NCBI GenBank assembly: GCA_022419385.1
Contig: JAJUBI010000007.1
Coordinates: 3,443,768-3,507,767, forward strand
From: Paraconiothyrium sp. Pb-2020
Taxonomy: Eukaryota > Ascomycota > Dothideomycetes > Pleosporales > Didymosphaeriaceae
Length of the DNA: 64,000 bases
Reading direction: 5' to 3'
Under the pieces are notes generated by a model. That model was not told where the DNA came from. It searched no databases and worked only from the letters and a program-made list of their open reading frames with translations. The position numbers were made by a program, and so were the translations under genes. Shown here piece by piece: positions 21,091-31,475 of this stretch; within the stretch, counting starts at the first letter, position 1, and each line of letters opens with the position of its first letter.

Positions 21091-21559
21091 CAGACGCGAC
21101 AACCGCGATGAAACGGGCGATGGTGAAACAAGCCAAGAACATGATCTGGGGGTGCGGCGATGATAAAGGAGCAGCCCGCAGTTCCAGATTCGGAAACGCG
21201 CTTGTCTGGTCAGGGTAAAGTCACTAGGCAGCATCACGTGTCACAACATCTTCAGAGGCGCTAAAGCATTGTTGAGCACGTTCCTAATTATCGCATAAAG
21301 ACATCCACAGAAATTCAGAACATTGTATAGTACCATCAAAGACTAAATCTGCTACCACAAAGAAATGTTGTCCAACTCATGCCAAACCATCGAATCCGAC
21401 CGACACTAAACAGAGCCACAGGAAGAAATTCATGACAGCACGGGCTTCGTACTTAGGTACAGGATGCTAGTCATAGCATTCAGATGCTGATCCACAAGGG
21501 CTAAACCCCGAAATTCTGATGACCAGGTAGAGACTTCCATCGCCCTAGGATCTTGGCAG
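21091..21559. other. Intergenic, no gene seen
   Basis: 469 bp between the F-box gene start and the stop of the next minus-strand gene. No coding signal. Confidence 0.5.
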
Positions 21560-22882
21560 TCAGAGAAGAGAGATAAGCTGTTTAGCTATATCGTCGCTTA
21601 GTCCTAGCAACCGCTGGATACCCGAGGGAGTGTAGTGCTCCGCCTGGTACTGTGTTGTAAGGTCATACAGCTGGTCCCAAGACGGATCCTGCTGCCAAAG
21701 GAACGGCGGTAGTCGGTGTAGCGGAAATACCCACAAGCCCGGGTTCGCGGCGTTCACCCACGAAACGAACTCCAGTCGCTGCCACTTAACGATATCACCG
21801 AAATCACCGCCCTTGTTTTGGGTAATAAATAGCAACGCATCCTGGTAAGTACCTTTCCCTGAGAGCCAACGGTCTTTCGTTTTCTGGGCTAAGGCCATGA
21901 CAGCGGGTATATCTGTTTCCTTGCCCTCGCTCACGATGCTCATGTCCGGGTTGGTGTATTGAAAATTGACGTCAAAGAGCAGCCTCATAGACTGGAGACC
22001 ACTGATGGAGAACAATGCTTCGTACCATCGGTAAGTGATAGCGCTGGAGAAAAAGCAATAGTCAGGGTTGACAGCAAAGAAGCGATTCGTGATGTCGAAG
22101 TTAATCGTAACGCCGAAATGTCGGAGCTTCATCTTGCGAATATGCTTGATGAGGGTTTTCCACATTCCGTTGGATGGCACTACGTTCTCTCCTTGTGGCG
22201 TACTTCCATGATTAATGAAATTGGGTGGGTCCGGCATTGTGATGTGAAGAGAGCGCATCGAATTGTATGCGCCTGGATGATCCCATAGAAACGCCATGGG
22301 TGCAAAGTGCACATCCTCCCACCGAGTATCGAACACAAAGTGATTCTTCTCGTAGAAGAGAGTCGATGCTTCACGGCAAATTTGTTTGTTGGCGAGGAAC
22401 AAGTTGACGCTGATAGATGGAGTTCGGTAACTCTTGACATAGCTGGCTTTGAAGGCGTGAAATCCTCCGGGTATATCGACCGTCTTTGCCGTGGAATCAC
22501 TGATGTCCGGGTTCAACGTCTCGTTGATAACGAACTTTCGATAGAGCTCCATGGGCTCAACAGTCCAGGAACTTTGACGCGTAACAGGTGACCCGTCGAC
22601 CGGCATCTCTTGCCAATATTCGGCAAAGGAGGGTCCCTCTGGAAATTCTTTGGGGCGCCCCAGTAGAGTGGGATCTCCGTAAGATTTCGCCGCGGTTTGG
22701 GCTACTGAAACAATCTCTAGCTCAGGGGCAAGGATGCAGTATCCGTATATCTGATTGCGTACCTCCGCAGGCAGGTCTAGGAAGGTAAGGCGAGAGACAC
22801 GATCTTGCTGGTTAGAGTAAGCCATGCGTGATGGAATAGCACGCCTGACGAGCATTCCCTCCTTTCTGGCAGTGATCCCCAT
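21560..22882 (-). CDS. 2EXR / F-box-like domain protein
   Basis: 440 aa from the ATG at 22882 (MGITARKEGM); another ATG at 22825 starts MAYSNQQDR just before the domain. The frame is open further up to an ATG at 23290, but that stretch is basic and hydrophobic noise-like sequence, so I did not use it. The 2EXR signature is RLTFLDLPAEVRNQIYGYCI, with NLFLANKQICREASTLFYEK downstream (the typical second half, normally ending in a strand around HFVFDT). The remainder (MRSLHITMPDPPNF, LRHFGVTINFDI) looks like the repeated strand-helix units found after this domain. Proposed adaptor role is by family only. Similar N-terminal logic to the gene at 9622-10710. Confidence 0.73.
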   Translation of the reverse strand: MGITARKEGMLVRRAIPSRMAYSNQQDRVSRLTFLDLPAEVRNQIYGYCILAPELEIVSVAQTAAKSYGDPTLLGRPKEFPEGPSFAEYWQEMPVDGSPVTRQSSWTVEPMELYRKFVINETLNPDISDSTAKTVDIPGGFHAFKASYVKSYRTPSISVNLFLANKQICREASTLFYEKNHFVFDTRWEDVHFAPMAFLWDHPGAYNSMRSLHITMPDPPNFINHGSTPQGENVVPSNGMWKTLIKHIRKMKLRHFGVTINFDITNRFFAVNPDYCFFSSAITYRWYEALFSISGLQSMRLLFDVNFQYTNPDMSIVSEGKETDIPAVMALAQKTKDRWLSGKGTYQDALLFITQNKGGDFGDIVKWQRLEFVSWVNAANPGLWVFPLHRLPPFLWQQDPSWDQLYDLTTQYQAEHYTPSGIQRLLGLSDDIAKQLISLL

Positions 22883-24174
22883 CTTGAGCTCTGGAAGCAC
22901 AAGCGCAAGGATTGAGAGAAGTGTTTGTGCCGACGCACAGCGAAGGCGACTTAGAGCAAATGACGTTGCAGGCGATCCCAAGATTGCCGGAGGGCAGACT
23001 GCCGCACGGTGGAGTTTATGTCGAGCGTTGAAGCGAGTGAGCAATAGGTCTGTCGAAGGGACTCTTATATTCCACACTGTGTCGCGGCTGCACAGGCCAC
23101 TTCGTGTGTCCAAGCTGAGAAGACGGCGATAGAGCAGCAGGTTGATGAAGGTGCGTTGAATGACGAAGACCCTCCCCAAAGTGAGTTGATTTAGATTCCG
23201 AAGTATTCTTATGGTCTTTAGTACAATTGTAGGTGGCCTGATCCGACTATCTCGAAATTGGGTTGAGCCGCACAAGGGTTTTTTCACCATAGTTGGGATT
23301 AGGGATCATGGTTTTTCAACCGATTCAGCTCACCATAGATGTTCCATACTAGCCCTATACTCGAATGATGCCCCAGCGCACCTGCTTCTCAAGCACTTAT
23401 ACGAGGTTGTATGTGGACAAAGGATGTGGAAGATGATTGTGGAAGTGGGATGGCGATGCAGAGGTTGACTGCGCTCTCAGTGCTAATTCCTAAGCAGCCC
23501 CTTTGTGGTCCACGATTTCATCACAGGAATTTGCAGCACCAAAACACTAACAAGTCAAATCACAGCTATTCCCACGAAACTTGCTTAACATAATGTGTGA
23601 TAAAGCACCGAAAGAGAACACGGGAAGCGATATCACACTGGAGAGACAAGACGTCAGATCATACCCAGATACACAACCTGCGCCAATGCAAGCCAGCTAA
23701 TTAGCTGCTTCCGAAATCGACACTTGAATTTCTGGGGCGTTCTCAAGCTCGACGCAGACCGTGAAAATTATGTCGCCGAGACACGGCACGCTCAATGCGC
23801 GCTAGTCTCAAGGTGAATCTGAAGGCATAGCACGGTGCAACGCACTTCCACGTGGCCGCTGTGTTTACTTCTGCTAGTCTTGGCGAGCTTTCACTAACTA
23901 CATTTAACTTGACAACTTAAATAACGTACACTTCTTCATTGACGAGCCGATGGCTGCACCATACGTGTAGCTCAACTGCTCCCTTTCACTCAAAACCTTA
24001 ACCACGGCGCTCTCCACAAGGACGTAGCCCACGGCCCAAGGTTCTTTCAGTGGGGCAGAGCTGCAATTACTAACTGGGATAAGACACAGAGATGCGCGAA
24101 CAAACCCCACGTCGCTTTACCCTAGATTCTCTAGCGACGATCGTACTCAAGACTCACGAACGCCAGGCTCTACC
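22883..24174. other. Intergenic, no gene seen
   Basis: About 1.3 kb between a minus-strand gene and the plus-strand RING-like gene. An open minus-strand frame up to 23290 is treated as chance extension. Nothing else convincing. Confidence 0.45.
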
Positions 24175-25115
24175 ATGGATTACTTCTCACTCGACTTCAA
24201 AGCTACATTTCTTAGCTCGCGTGTCGTCCCGGCCAACGACAACGATGCGTTCCATGACGATAAGTGTGCCTTCTGTAAGTGGATTCGGAGATCGGTCCTG
24301 ATTGTTTGAGAACAGTTATGTCGAAGACATCTTAAGCAGATGCAAAGTAACATTCGTGGAAGACGAATCGATAGATTTTCAGCGCCTTGAATTTCACAAA
24401 AGTCTCACTAACATCTTGTACCAGGCTGGGGAGAATACGATGACGACCATCCTGCCTCTCGGATCCTTCCATGCAACCATTGTTTCGGCCGCGATTGCAT
24501 CCAACAGTTCGCAGACGCGCCATCTGGCGACCTTTGCCCAATTTTCAGGATACCACTTTTTCGACCTCCAATAATTGCTGCCGCAGAGCGATGCCTCATG
24601 ATGGTGAGCGCTATCATCGTGGAGTATATCCTATTGGCGCAGTACCAGGTTCTTGCCTTCTATGCGAACTTGCCTCCATGGGGCAAGGTGGCTTCGGAGA
24701 TTATATACGCACGATACACATCACAATTTATCCCGTATTGGATAGGCAAGGTAGGCACTTATGAATTGCTCGTCTTGCGAGCCACACGTACCCTCGCTAA
24801 CTGTTGCGTCAGCTCATCAATTCGTCAACCGCCCTGCCTGCGCATATTTCTAAGCCAGACCTGTGTTATCAGCTACAAATTCTGTCGATGAAACACTGGT
24901 TTGGTGTACAAGTCTTCTGCTGCATTCGATTCGGGGTTGCCTTGCTTGGGCCGACCTTACACGAGATTCGTCAGCCGGAGCTTGATACCGGTCGAGATAT
25001 CACTCAGCTTCTAATTGAACCAGGTGTAGACTTTGGCATGAAACCTACGCGGTACCATGTCTACGTCTCCGTGTTCATGTTAACCTGGACGGTAGGAACC
25101 TTTCCATCTCGTTGA
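24175..25115 (+). CDS. RING-finger-like protein with hydrophobic C-terminal half
   Basis: Three exons are inferred, 24175-24274, 24425-24750 and 24813-25115, giving 242 aa. Intron 1 (150 bp, GTAAGT...CTAAC...CAG) joins DDKCAFC to WGEYDDDHPASRILPCNH, rebuilding a RING-like order: C-x2-C, then a C-x-H pair, FGRDC, and later LCP. The final Cys of the usual CPxC is Phe (CPIFR), and the fifth ligand position is Gly, so the zinc cross-brace looks degenerate. Intron 2 (62 bp) has GCTAAC and TCAG. The C-terminal half has hydrophobic runs (VSAIIVEYILLAQYQVLAFY and the area around VFCCIRFGVALLG). No other recognisable domain. It may act in ubiquitin transfer if the finger still folds. The gene model rests on splice signals and frame only. 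Confidence 0.55.
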
Positions 25116-25571
25116 GAAGTGCACCCCACCACAGTCGATTGTCTGGCGCTGTATCACGAAGCCTTCCTGTTGCCTTCCCTTCGACGACTCTCGCTAACTT
25201 CTTCCAGATGTGCTTCACTACTAAAACTTAGCAAACCACAGTTAAGGGAGGCACGAATACTATCTCTAGCATCGTTCAGGAGCCACTCTTCATTCGCCGC
25301 GACAGGGCTATGGTAGGCAACAATCTATATATAATTAGTCAGTATACGCCGTTCTTGAATTAGTACTTCATGAATAAAACTTTTATTGCTAAATTAGAGC
25401 TAGTCTTACAGTTTACAGATAGACTATTACTAATATTAAGTAGTCCTAATATATATAAGGCTGGAACATATTTGAACCAAGATAGCCACTACGCTGTTCC
25501 GTGAAAGACATAACTATTCAACTATAGCCATCTAGTGAGACCCCAAACTTCCTGAGCAGCATCCCCGAGAA
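25116..25571. other. Intergenic with an AT-rich island
   Basis: About 25316-25500 is clearly AT-rich (runs such as TAATATTAAG and ATATATATAAGG) in an otherwise GC-balanced window. It could be a small remnant of a mutated repeat. No ORF. Confidence 0.45.
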
Positions 25572-27001
25572 TCATGAGCTGTGCGAAACTTTCCACCGTG
25601 TCGTGGCTTTGATCTTGTTCGGGTTGTTTGTCAAGTTTCTCTCAGAGCTCGCATCGTCTACCTGAGGGGAGTGTCCGACGACGCCATCATCCACCCCGCT
25701 CCTGTCTTTGAGCGACTCGCAGTCGTCCATCTCCAGATACGTCGCCGTGACGTCTGTGAACGCGCCGTTGCGCTTGGACCTTCTGCTCAACGGGTCGCTG
25801 GTGTTTGGCATATAGCTGTTGGCTCCGGAACGGTCGATGTTCGAGCCAGACCACTTTTCTCGCAGCTGCCTGTACAAGGGCCGGAGAGTGGGGATGCTGA
25901 GTGCCAGAGAGTTGAACCACAGCTCCATCGTCGCGAGAAACACCGTCTGCTCGACGGTTCCGGTCAGGTTGGCTGCCAATGCCAAATCATAGAGCGCATG
26001 CAGGCGGACGGCGCCGAGGGCGATTACACTGGAGTGACCCGTTAGGCAGATACAAATGGAGACCATGTATGGTATAGTACTTACGTAAATCCAAGACAAA
26101 ACGATATGGTAAGGGCGAGCTTTTCGGCTGTTCGCATCTGCAAGTTCCAAATGGTATAGAGCGGGAACACCATGATGAAAAAGTCGGTGATCATGTTGAG
26201 CGTGATTAAAGAGGTGTACATGGCGATTTGGTCGCCGCAGTTGGTAGGAGTCATTGTGAAGATCCAGTTCGCCTCAATGGGTCTGCAAACCAAGAGCATG
26301 TACAGGATGAAGGCGACACCCCAACAGATGATAACTCCGATAAAGATCTTCGTTGCGATCTGCAGTATGCGCACGGTGAAGATGCGAAGGTAAAACATCA
26401 GGACACTCAGTTTCATGGCTGTGAGTGACGTGACGTAGAGGACTTGCGCAACGAGCAGTCCCTGCTCAGGTATGAAGGTTAGTGTTTGCTCGTACAAGCT
26501 GGTCGTTGACAGATCGGCGTACCTTGTAAATCGAGGGAAGGTTGTTCATGACTGGAATTCGTCAACTTCCGTGGAGCGAGAATCTCGCCGCAAACGAGAG
26601 GTGGCTTTACATTTGGGCACGACTTACGAGTGAGGTACAGTGGTGAGTTTGGATCCAGATTGTAACCCATACCAAGCGTGATCCCTATATGAGGAAAAGT
26701 TAGGCTCGCTCTTGAAGCTCTAGCCATCAATCAACACTTACAAGACGACACGATTCCAAAGAATCCCGCCGCGATAACCTAATTGAGGTGTGAGTCCACT
26801 GCACTGGAGAATAGTAGCGGTATGAGCACTGACAAATCCAAGCACCATGAGCCCATCATCCCATCCAATGCCTATCCCAAAGTGGCGAACAGAGAGGCGC
26901 AAACCGATCACACCCATGGCGACAGCCATGCCGACAGAGTTTAAGATGGCATGGTCGATGGCCCTTTGAGTCGGCGGGACGTAGATGGTCTCCTGCTCCA
27001 T
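25572..27001 (-). CDS. Fungal rhodopsin-domain integral membrane protein (seven TM, PTH11-related type)
   Basis: Six exons give 374 aa: 27001-26834, 26778-26742, 26684-26628, 26551-26523, 26461-26085, 26028-25572. All introns are 55-76 bp with GT...AG; the donors are GTCAGT, GTAAGT, GTAAGT, GTACGC and GTAAGT. The N-terminal loop has FGIGIGWDDGLMVLGF, the hallmark DD of this family, then SLLIYK-like LMNNLPSIYK, VTSLTAMKLSVLMFYLRIF, an ECL Cys region (VCRPIEANW, TNCGD), and several TM spans to LATMELWFNSLALSIPTLRP. The tail is soluble and Ser/Asp-rich. These are fungal-specific membrane proteins often linked to surface sensing. The gene lies 1.7 kb from the P450, in inverted orientation. Confidence 0.82.
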
Positions 27002-28711
27002 GATGCCGTACTGCCTAGCAGGTAGGACCTTTTTAGTGGAAGGGTGGATAAGGAGAAGGCTCCAAAAGCTCAAAAACGAGGGTATTCGAATATTGATAGC
27101 AGAATCATATAGGTTCTACTCGATAAGAATTTCGTTCAAGACTTCCAGAAGGTATTTCTAGGGAGCCTCAAATTCCGAAAACTACTACCTAAAACTACTT
27201 ACAATATTCAGTATCATGGGCATGCGTTCCCAGAACTTGCCCCTGATCTTCTGCAGATCTTCAATGTAGAGGGCATAGGCACCTTGGTTCGCACGCCTGC
27301 CAGCCCTTCCTGCAACTAACGCATTCGGGCAGTTTTGCAAGGAAATCAGTTCCAGCTGACTCGAATTTTTATGCCTGTCTTGTCAGCAAATATCAGCTTG
27401 CTACGTCGGGTATGCTATGGTAGCAGAATTGAGATATGATTGATTATTGTACATGTTAGAGACTTCCAAGGGTGACAGGAAACTTGATAGGGCGACTTGA
27501 CGAGACTTGACAACATTCGATCCAGAGAAGATGACGGACCCAGAGGCTTAGAAGCTAGACTCGTCGTCTACCAACAGGAAGAAAAGAAAAGCACACTGAA
27601 TGATAACTGACCATGGTCAGCGCAGGGTTATCATTCCTTCCAGTGCGAGCTCGACACTTTCTGCAACGAAGCGATATTACCAATCCCACATAAGGCATTG
27701 CTTCGACTCTATCTGACATTGACTTTGGTGATGTGAAGCAACTCGCATTTGAGGACCCGCAAGGGATGGAAGTTCAGCCGTGCAACTAGCCATTGTGTCG
27801 ATCTATTCTTTGTTCACTCTGGATAGCATAACACCCTAAGTGTCTTCGGACAATAATGAGTTACTTAGCATTGTCAGCAGACCTTTTATTGGCCCCTTTG
27901 CTATGAATTTGTGCAAGTGCAGGATGCAGCACATCCTTCACGTTACGGATATCATCCTGCCATCCTGCCATCCTACCTCCTCCCGGATTAGGGAGGTTAG
28001 CATGTGAATTGGGCAACCTTTTACTGTTTTCTAGCTCGATCTCTTATCCAGCATTTGTGCAGGGATGGAAGGCGGCAGCGGCCATCACGGCAAGTCCCGC
28101 CATTGGCTGCAACGAAAGGCTTCCTGCAGTCTTACCCACTTCGCACACGGCCCTGTCTCAGCCGGCGGGCCGGCCCCTCGAGCCATCTCCGCTTTCTCGT
28201 ACACCCCACCTAGTTTATTCTGATCTTGGTTACTGTGGAAGTCTCGGGAGCAGAAAGTAAGGTCGCCGACAATCTTTACTAGGCAAAACAATTACGGTCC
28301 CCCGCGCCGCCTTGCCAAAGCGTATAGCGTCGAAAGGATTGCAAGGGTGGCAACAACATATTTTGTATGAAAGTTGCACTCTGCACACCCGGTAAGTGCT
28401 CTAAAATCCTTCCGACGCTATACGCTTTGGCAAGGGGGGAACTGTGTTCTCTGGGGTTAAAGCTGTGGCGCAAGCGACTGTCACACGACGTGACATATCG
28501 GGCGGTAGAGCACCTGGTCAGCCCCCTACAAGCGTAATAGCGCAGAACCTCTCTGCCTCCTTCTCCTCCAGGACCTATACGTGTGATGAGTTCAATCGAT
28601 CTCCGCGTTTCTTACATTGGTGAATTTCAGTGGGATAAGTCGTTCTGCGAACACATTGCGTGAACGTGTAACATTTGACTATACGGAGCGCTCGAGTCAT
28701 CTCAAGCGACT
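27002..28711. other. Intergenic accessory DNA with a foldback element
   Basis: 1.7 kb between divergent rhodopsin-type and P450 genes. Contains short CATCCTGC-type tandem repeats near 27955-27975, a CCTCC...GGAGG palindrome near 27980, and the 31-bp inverted repeat at 28310-28435. No coding gene seen. Confidence 0.5.
28310..28435. repeat. Foldback repeat: 31 bp arms, 64 bp loop
   Basis: 28310-28340 begins CCTTGCCAAAGCGTATAGCG, and 28405-28435 is its reverse complement with a single mismatch (A/G). The palindrome could be a small inverted-repeat element or a MITE footprint. Flanks show no clear target duplication. Confidence 0.7.
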
Positions 28712-30574
28712 ATGGACGCTGAGGGATGGAAGCCCCAAGATCTCTGGGCGAGCACCACGACGACGACGATGCGGCTCGCCGGACTTTGGCTTCTCTATCG
28801 CGTGACTCTGGCGTTATACAATATCTCGCCATTTCACCCGCTCTCCCGATTTCCTGGCCCCAAGCTAGCGGCCATGACTTTTCTTTACGAGTTCTGGTAC
28901 GAAGGTATCCGCTGGGGAAAGTACACCTGGGAGATTCAGCGAATGCATGAGAAATACGGTGCGTCTTTGCGTGTCCACCATTGATGTGCTATTCATTGTG
29001 GCTTTACAGCGACGCATTTGACCACAATGAAAAAATTGGAATCAGCCGAGCTAATGATCATGACTAGGTCCAATTGTGCGGATCAACCCCGAAGAGCTTC
29101 ACTGCGACGACGGGGAATTTATCGGGGAGATTTACGCCGGTGGAGGGCGCATCCGTGACAAGCAACAGCATTTCTTGAACCCCACCTCCGGCGCGCTTGC
29201 GTATTCGAGTTTTGGCAGCAGATATCACGAAATCCACCGTACCCGCCGCAATGCAGCGAATAAGTCCTTTTCACGCACTCAGATGAAGAAGTTGGAGCCC
29301 GAAATTCACGAACTATGTCAGCAATTTATCGAAAAGCTCTTGAAGTGGAGGGAGCCTATCAACCTAACCATGGCGTATGGCTGTTTCACTGCCGATGCTA
29401 TCACAAAGTACTGCTTTGGTGAGACTGCCGGATTCATATCTCAAGATGGCTGGAAAAGGAACCATAGAGCGGCATTGGAGGGCTTTACTCAGTCGATGTA
29501 CATCCTGAGATACGCACCATGGACCAGACAGATGGTCCACGTCGCCCCATACATCCAAGAGTACGTACTTGACAATCTTCATTCCCATGGGCGCGATGAG
29601 CGCTGCTTTGGGATCCAGAGCGCAAGCAATCGCTGAAAATAGCGACACGCAGCTACCTACCCGAGTACATGGGCAATCTCTTCAAAGAACTTACCGTCAA
29701 GATGCCCCGTTATGTCCGCGAGGCTACCCAGGGCGAAACCCAGGGGCGCGTATTCTCTCATCTGATCGAGTCCGACATGCCGGACTCCGAGAAAACGATT
29801 TTCCGTTTGTCCGGAGAAGGCTTCTCATTCATAACCGCAGGAATGGAGACGACCGCGGTAAGGTGACACCCTTTGGCATCCTGAAGATGGGCTAAGTTGT
29901 GTTTGTCATTTATAGGCCATCATCGCTTTTATTACATACCATCTCCTTACGAAACCTGAAGTCCGAAAGCGACTGGAGGAGGACTTGCGCGACGTTGACC
30001 CCTTCCACCTCGACTGGCAGAACCTCGAGGGGCACCTGTACCTCTACGGCGTGATTCAAGAGGGTCTGCGCATGGGCTACGGTATATCCCAGCGGTCACC
30101 GCGCATCGCCCGAACCGAAGATCTTATTTATAAATCGGAGGACGGCAGATACCAATATGTCATACCCAAAGGAACTCCGATCGGAGAGAGCTCACGTATC
30201 CTGCACCACAACCCTAAATACTTTCCCGATCCGTTCAAGTTCAAACCGGAACGCTGGATCACGAAAGACAGGCAGAGGAATGTGCATCTGGAAAAGTACA
30301 TTTTAAGCTTCTCCACGGGAAGTCGTATATGCTTGGGAATCAAGTACGTTACTTACCATGGCAATATTCTGTTTGATCTACCACTGACCTACTCTTTCCA
30401 AAAAGTCTTGCAATTTGCGAGCTGAACCTCTTGGTGGCAGCGCTCACTCTACGCGTCTTTCCGAAGATGAGATTATACGAGACCACTGCCGACGATGTCA
30501 GATACGACCACGATCTCATGATTCCAATGCCTCGGAAAGGCTCCAAAGGTATCCGAGCTGTCGTCCTCCCGTGA
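28712..30574 (+). CDS. Cytochrome P450 monooxygenase
   Basis: Five exons, 28712-28958, 29068-29560, 29653-29857, 29916-30343 and 30406-30574, give 513 aa. All junctions are GT-AG and keep frame. The ATG at 28712 precedes a membrane anchor region (RLAGLWLLYRVTLALYNI), then the Pro-rich hinge FHPLSRFPGPKL. I-helix: FSFITAGMETTA (AGxETT); ExxR: QEGLR; PERF-type KPERW; heme loop FSTGSRICLGIN with the axial Cys. This is a fungal E-class P450 of the trichodiene-oxygenase/benzoate-hydroxylase-like kind. A class I terpene synthase starts 900 bp downstream in the same direction, so oxidation of its terpene product is a reasonable inference. The pair is bounded by foldback repeats. Confidence 0.9.
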
Positions 30575-31475
30575 GTGACCCACTTCTTTTAGCTACCACC
30601 GATCGGGCTATGTATGGTGGATGAGAGATGTGGACAGGCGGTCATGCCTTTGTTGATAGTTCATGTTTGCAAATTAATCTGCAGAATAATCTGTATTATC
30701 CAGAAATCCATGCACTGTTGCTTCAATTGCTCGCGTGTCGGGTCATTGGCTGTTCTCTCTACATCGATCGCTTCTCCGTTGGTTGAACCGACTTCGGTGC
30801 CAAAATATCTAACCGCGTCTGTGAGCCTCGATTTCTCGGGCCGACCAGACTACAGCGAAACGGTCGGGGGCCTGGTTTGCTGCTTCAGTGTCCCTGCCAA
30901 GTCGAGAGCTCCAGTGACTCAGGTCACCTGACGTCAGCCACACGTTTACCGACGTTACCTGACGTCGGACGATGCGTCAGAAGCGAGATGATGATAACCA
31001 GCGCGCGAACATAAGCTGCGTACCGGGACCCGTTTTTCTCAGGTCCCTGTGCTCAACAACGATTCCTGCCAATGCCATGTGATCCAGTTTGCTTGCGTCA
31101 AAGTGAAGTTAACTGTTGAGGGATTCGAGAGACTAATTAATATTATATATAGGCTAAATACATCATCACGGAACAGTCTTTTCCATGTAGACGCGCGTTG
31201 CCTTCCAACTATAGGTAGCCCAAAAATCTCGGCCCATGTCGGCACCCGTTGTGAGCTTTGGGTATGCACATCGATTCTTGAGCTGCCGTGTTTGTCATCG
31301 AAGGATTTGAGTGCGGGTCTAAGATAGAGATAGCAATGAACTGGCAAAACCCACGGGAGAGATTGTTGATTTTCAAAGTATTTAGGCAATGCCGCTACTC
31401 TGACAGCTCGTCGTAAAATAATCCGTACTCATCAGTTCTCTCTTCTGTCCAAACCGACGCAAAGAACTCTCTACT
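30575..31475. promoter_or_regulatory. Terpene synthase upstream region with bZIP-type sites
   Basis: 900 bp. TGACTCA lies near 30914-30920, a perfect palindrome CTGACGTCAG at 30928-30937, another ACCTGACGTC ending near 30966, and TGCGTCAG near 30973-30980. These match AP-1/CRE-like bZIP sites, clustered within about 70 bp. A TATATATAGG stretch lies near 31144. Regulatory role is inferred. Confidence 0.4.

Noticed and set aside
22883..23290. 136-codon N-terminal extension of the 2EXR protein from an ATG at 23290
   Set aside because: Basic, low-information sequence; the 2EXR domain starts soon after the ATG at 22882 or 22825, as in relatives of this fold.
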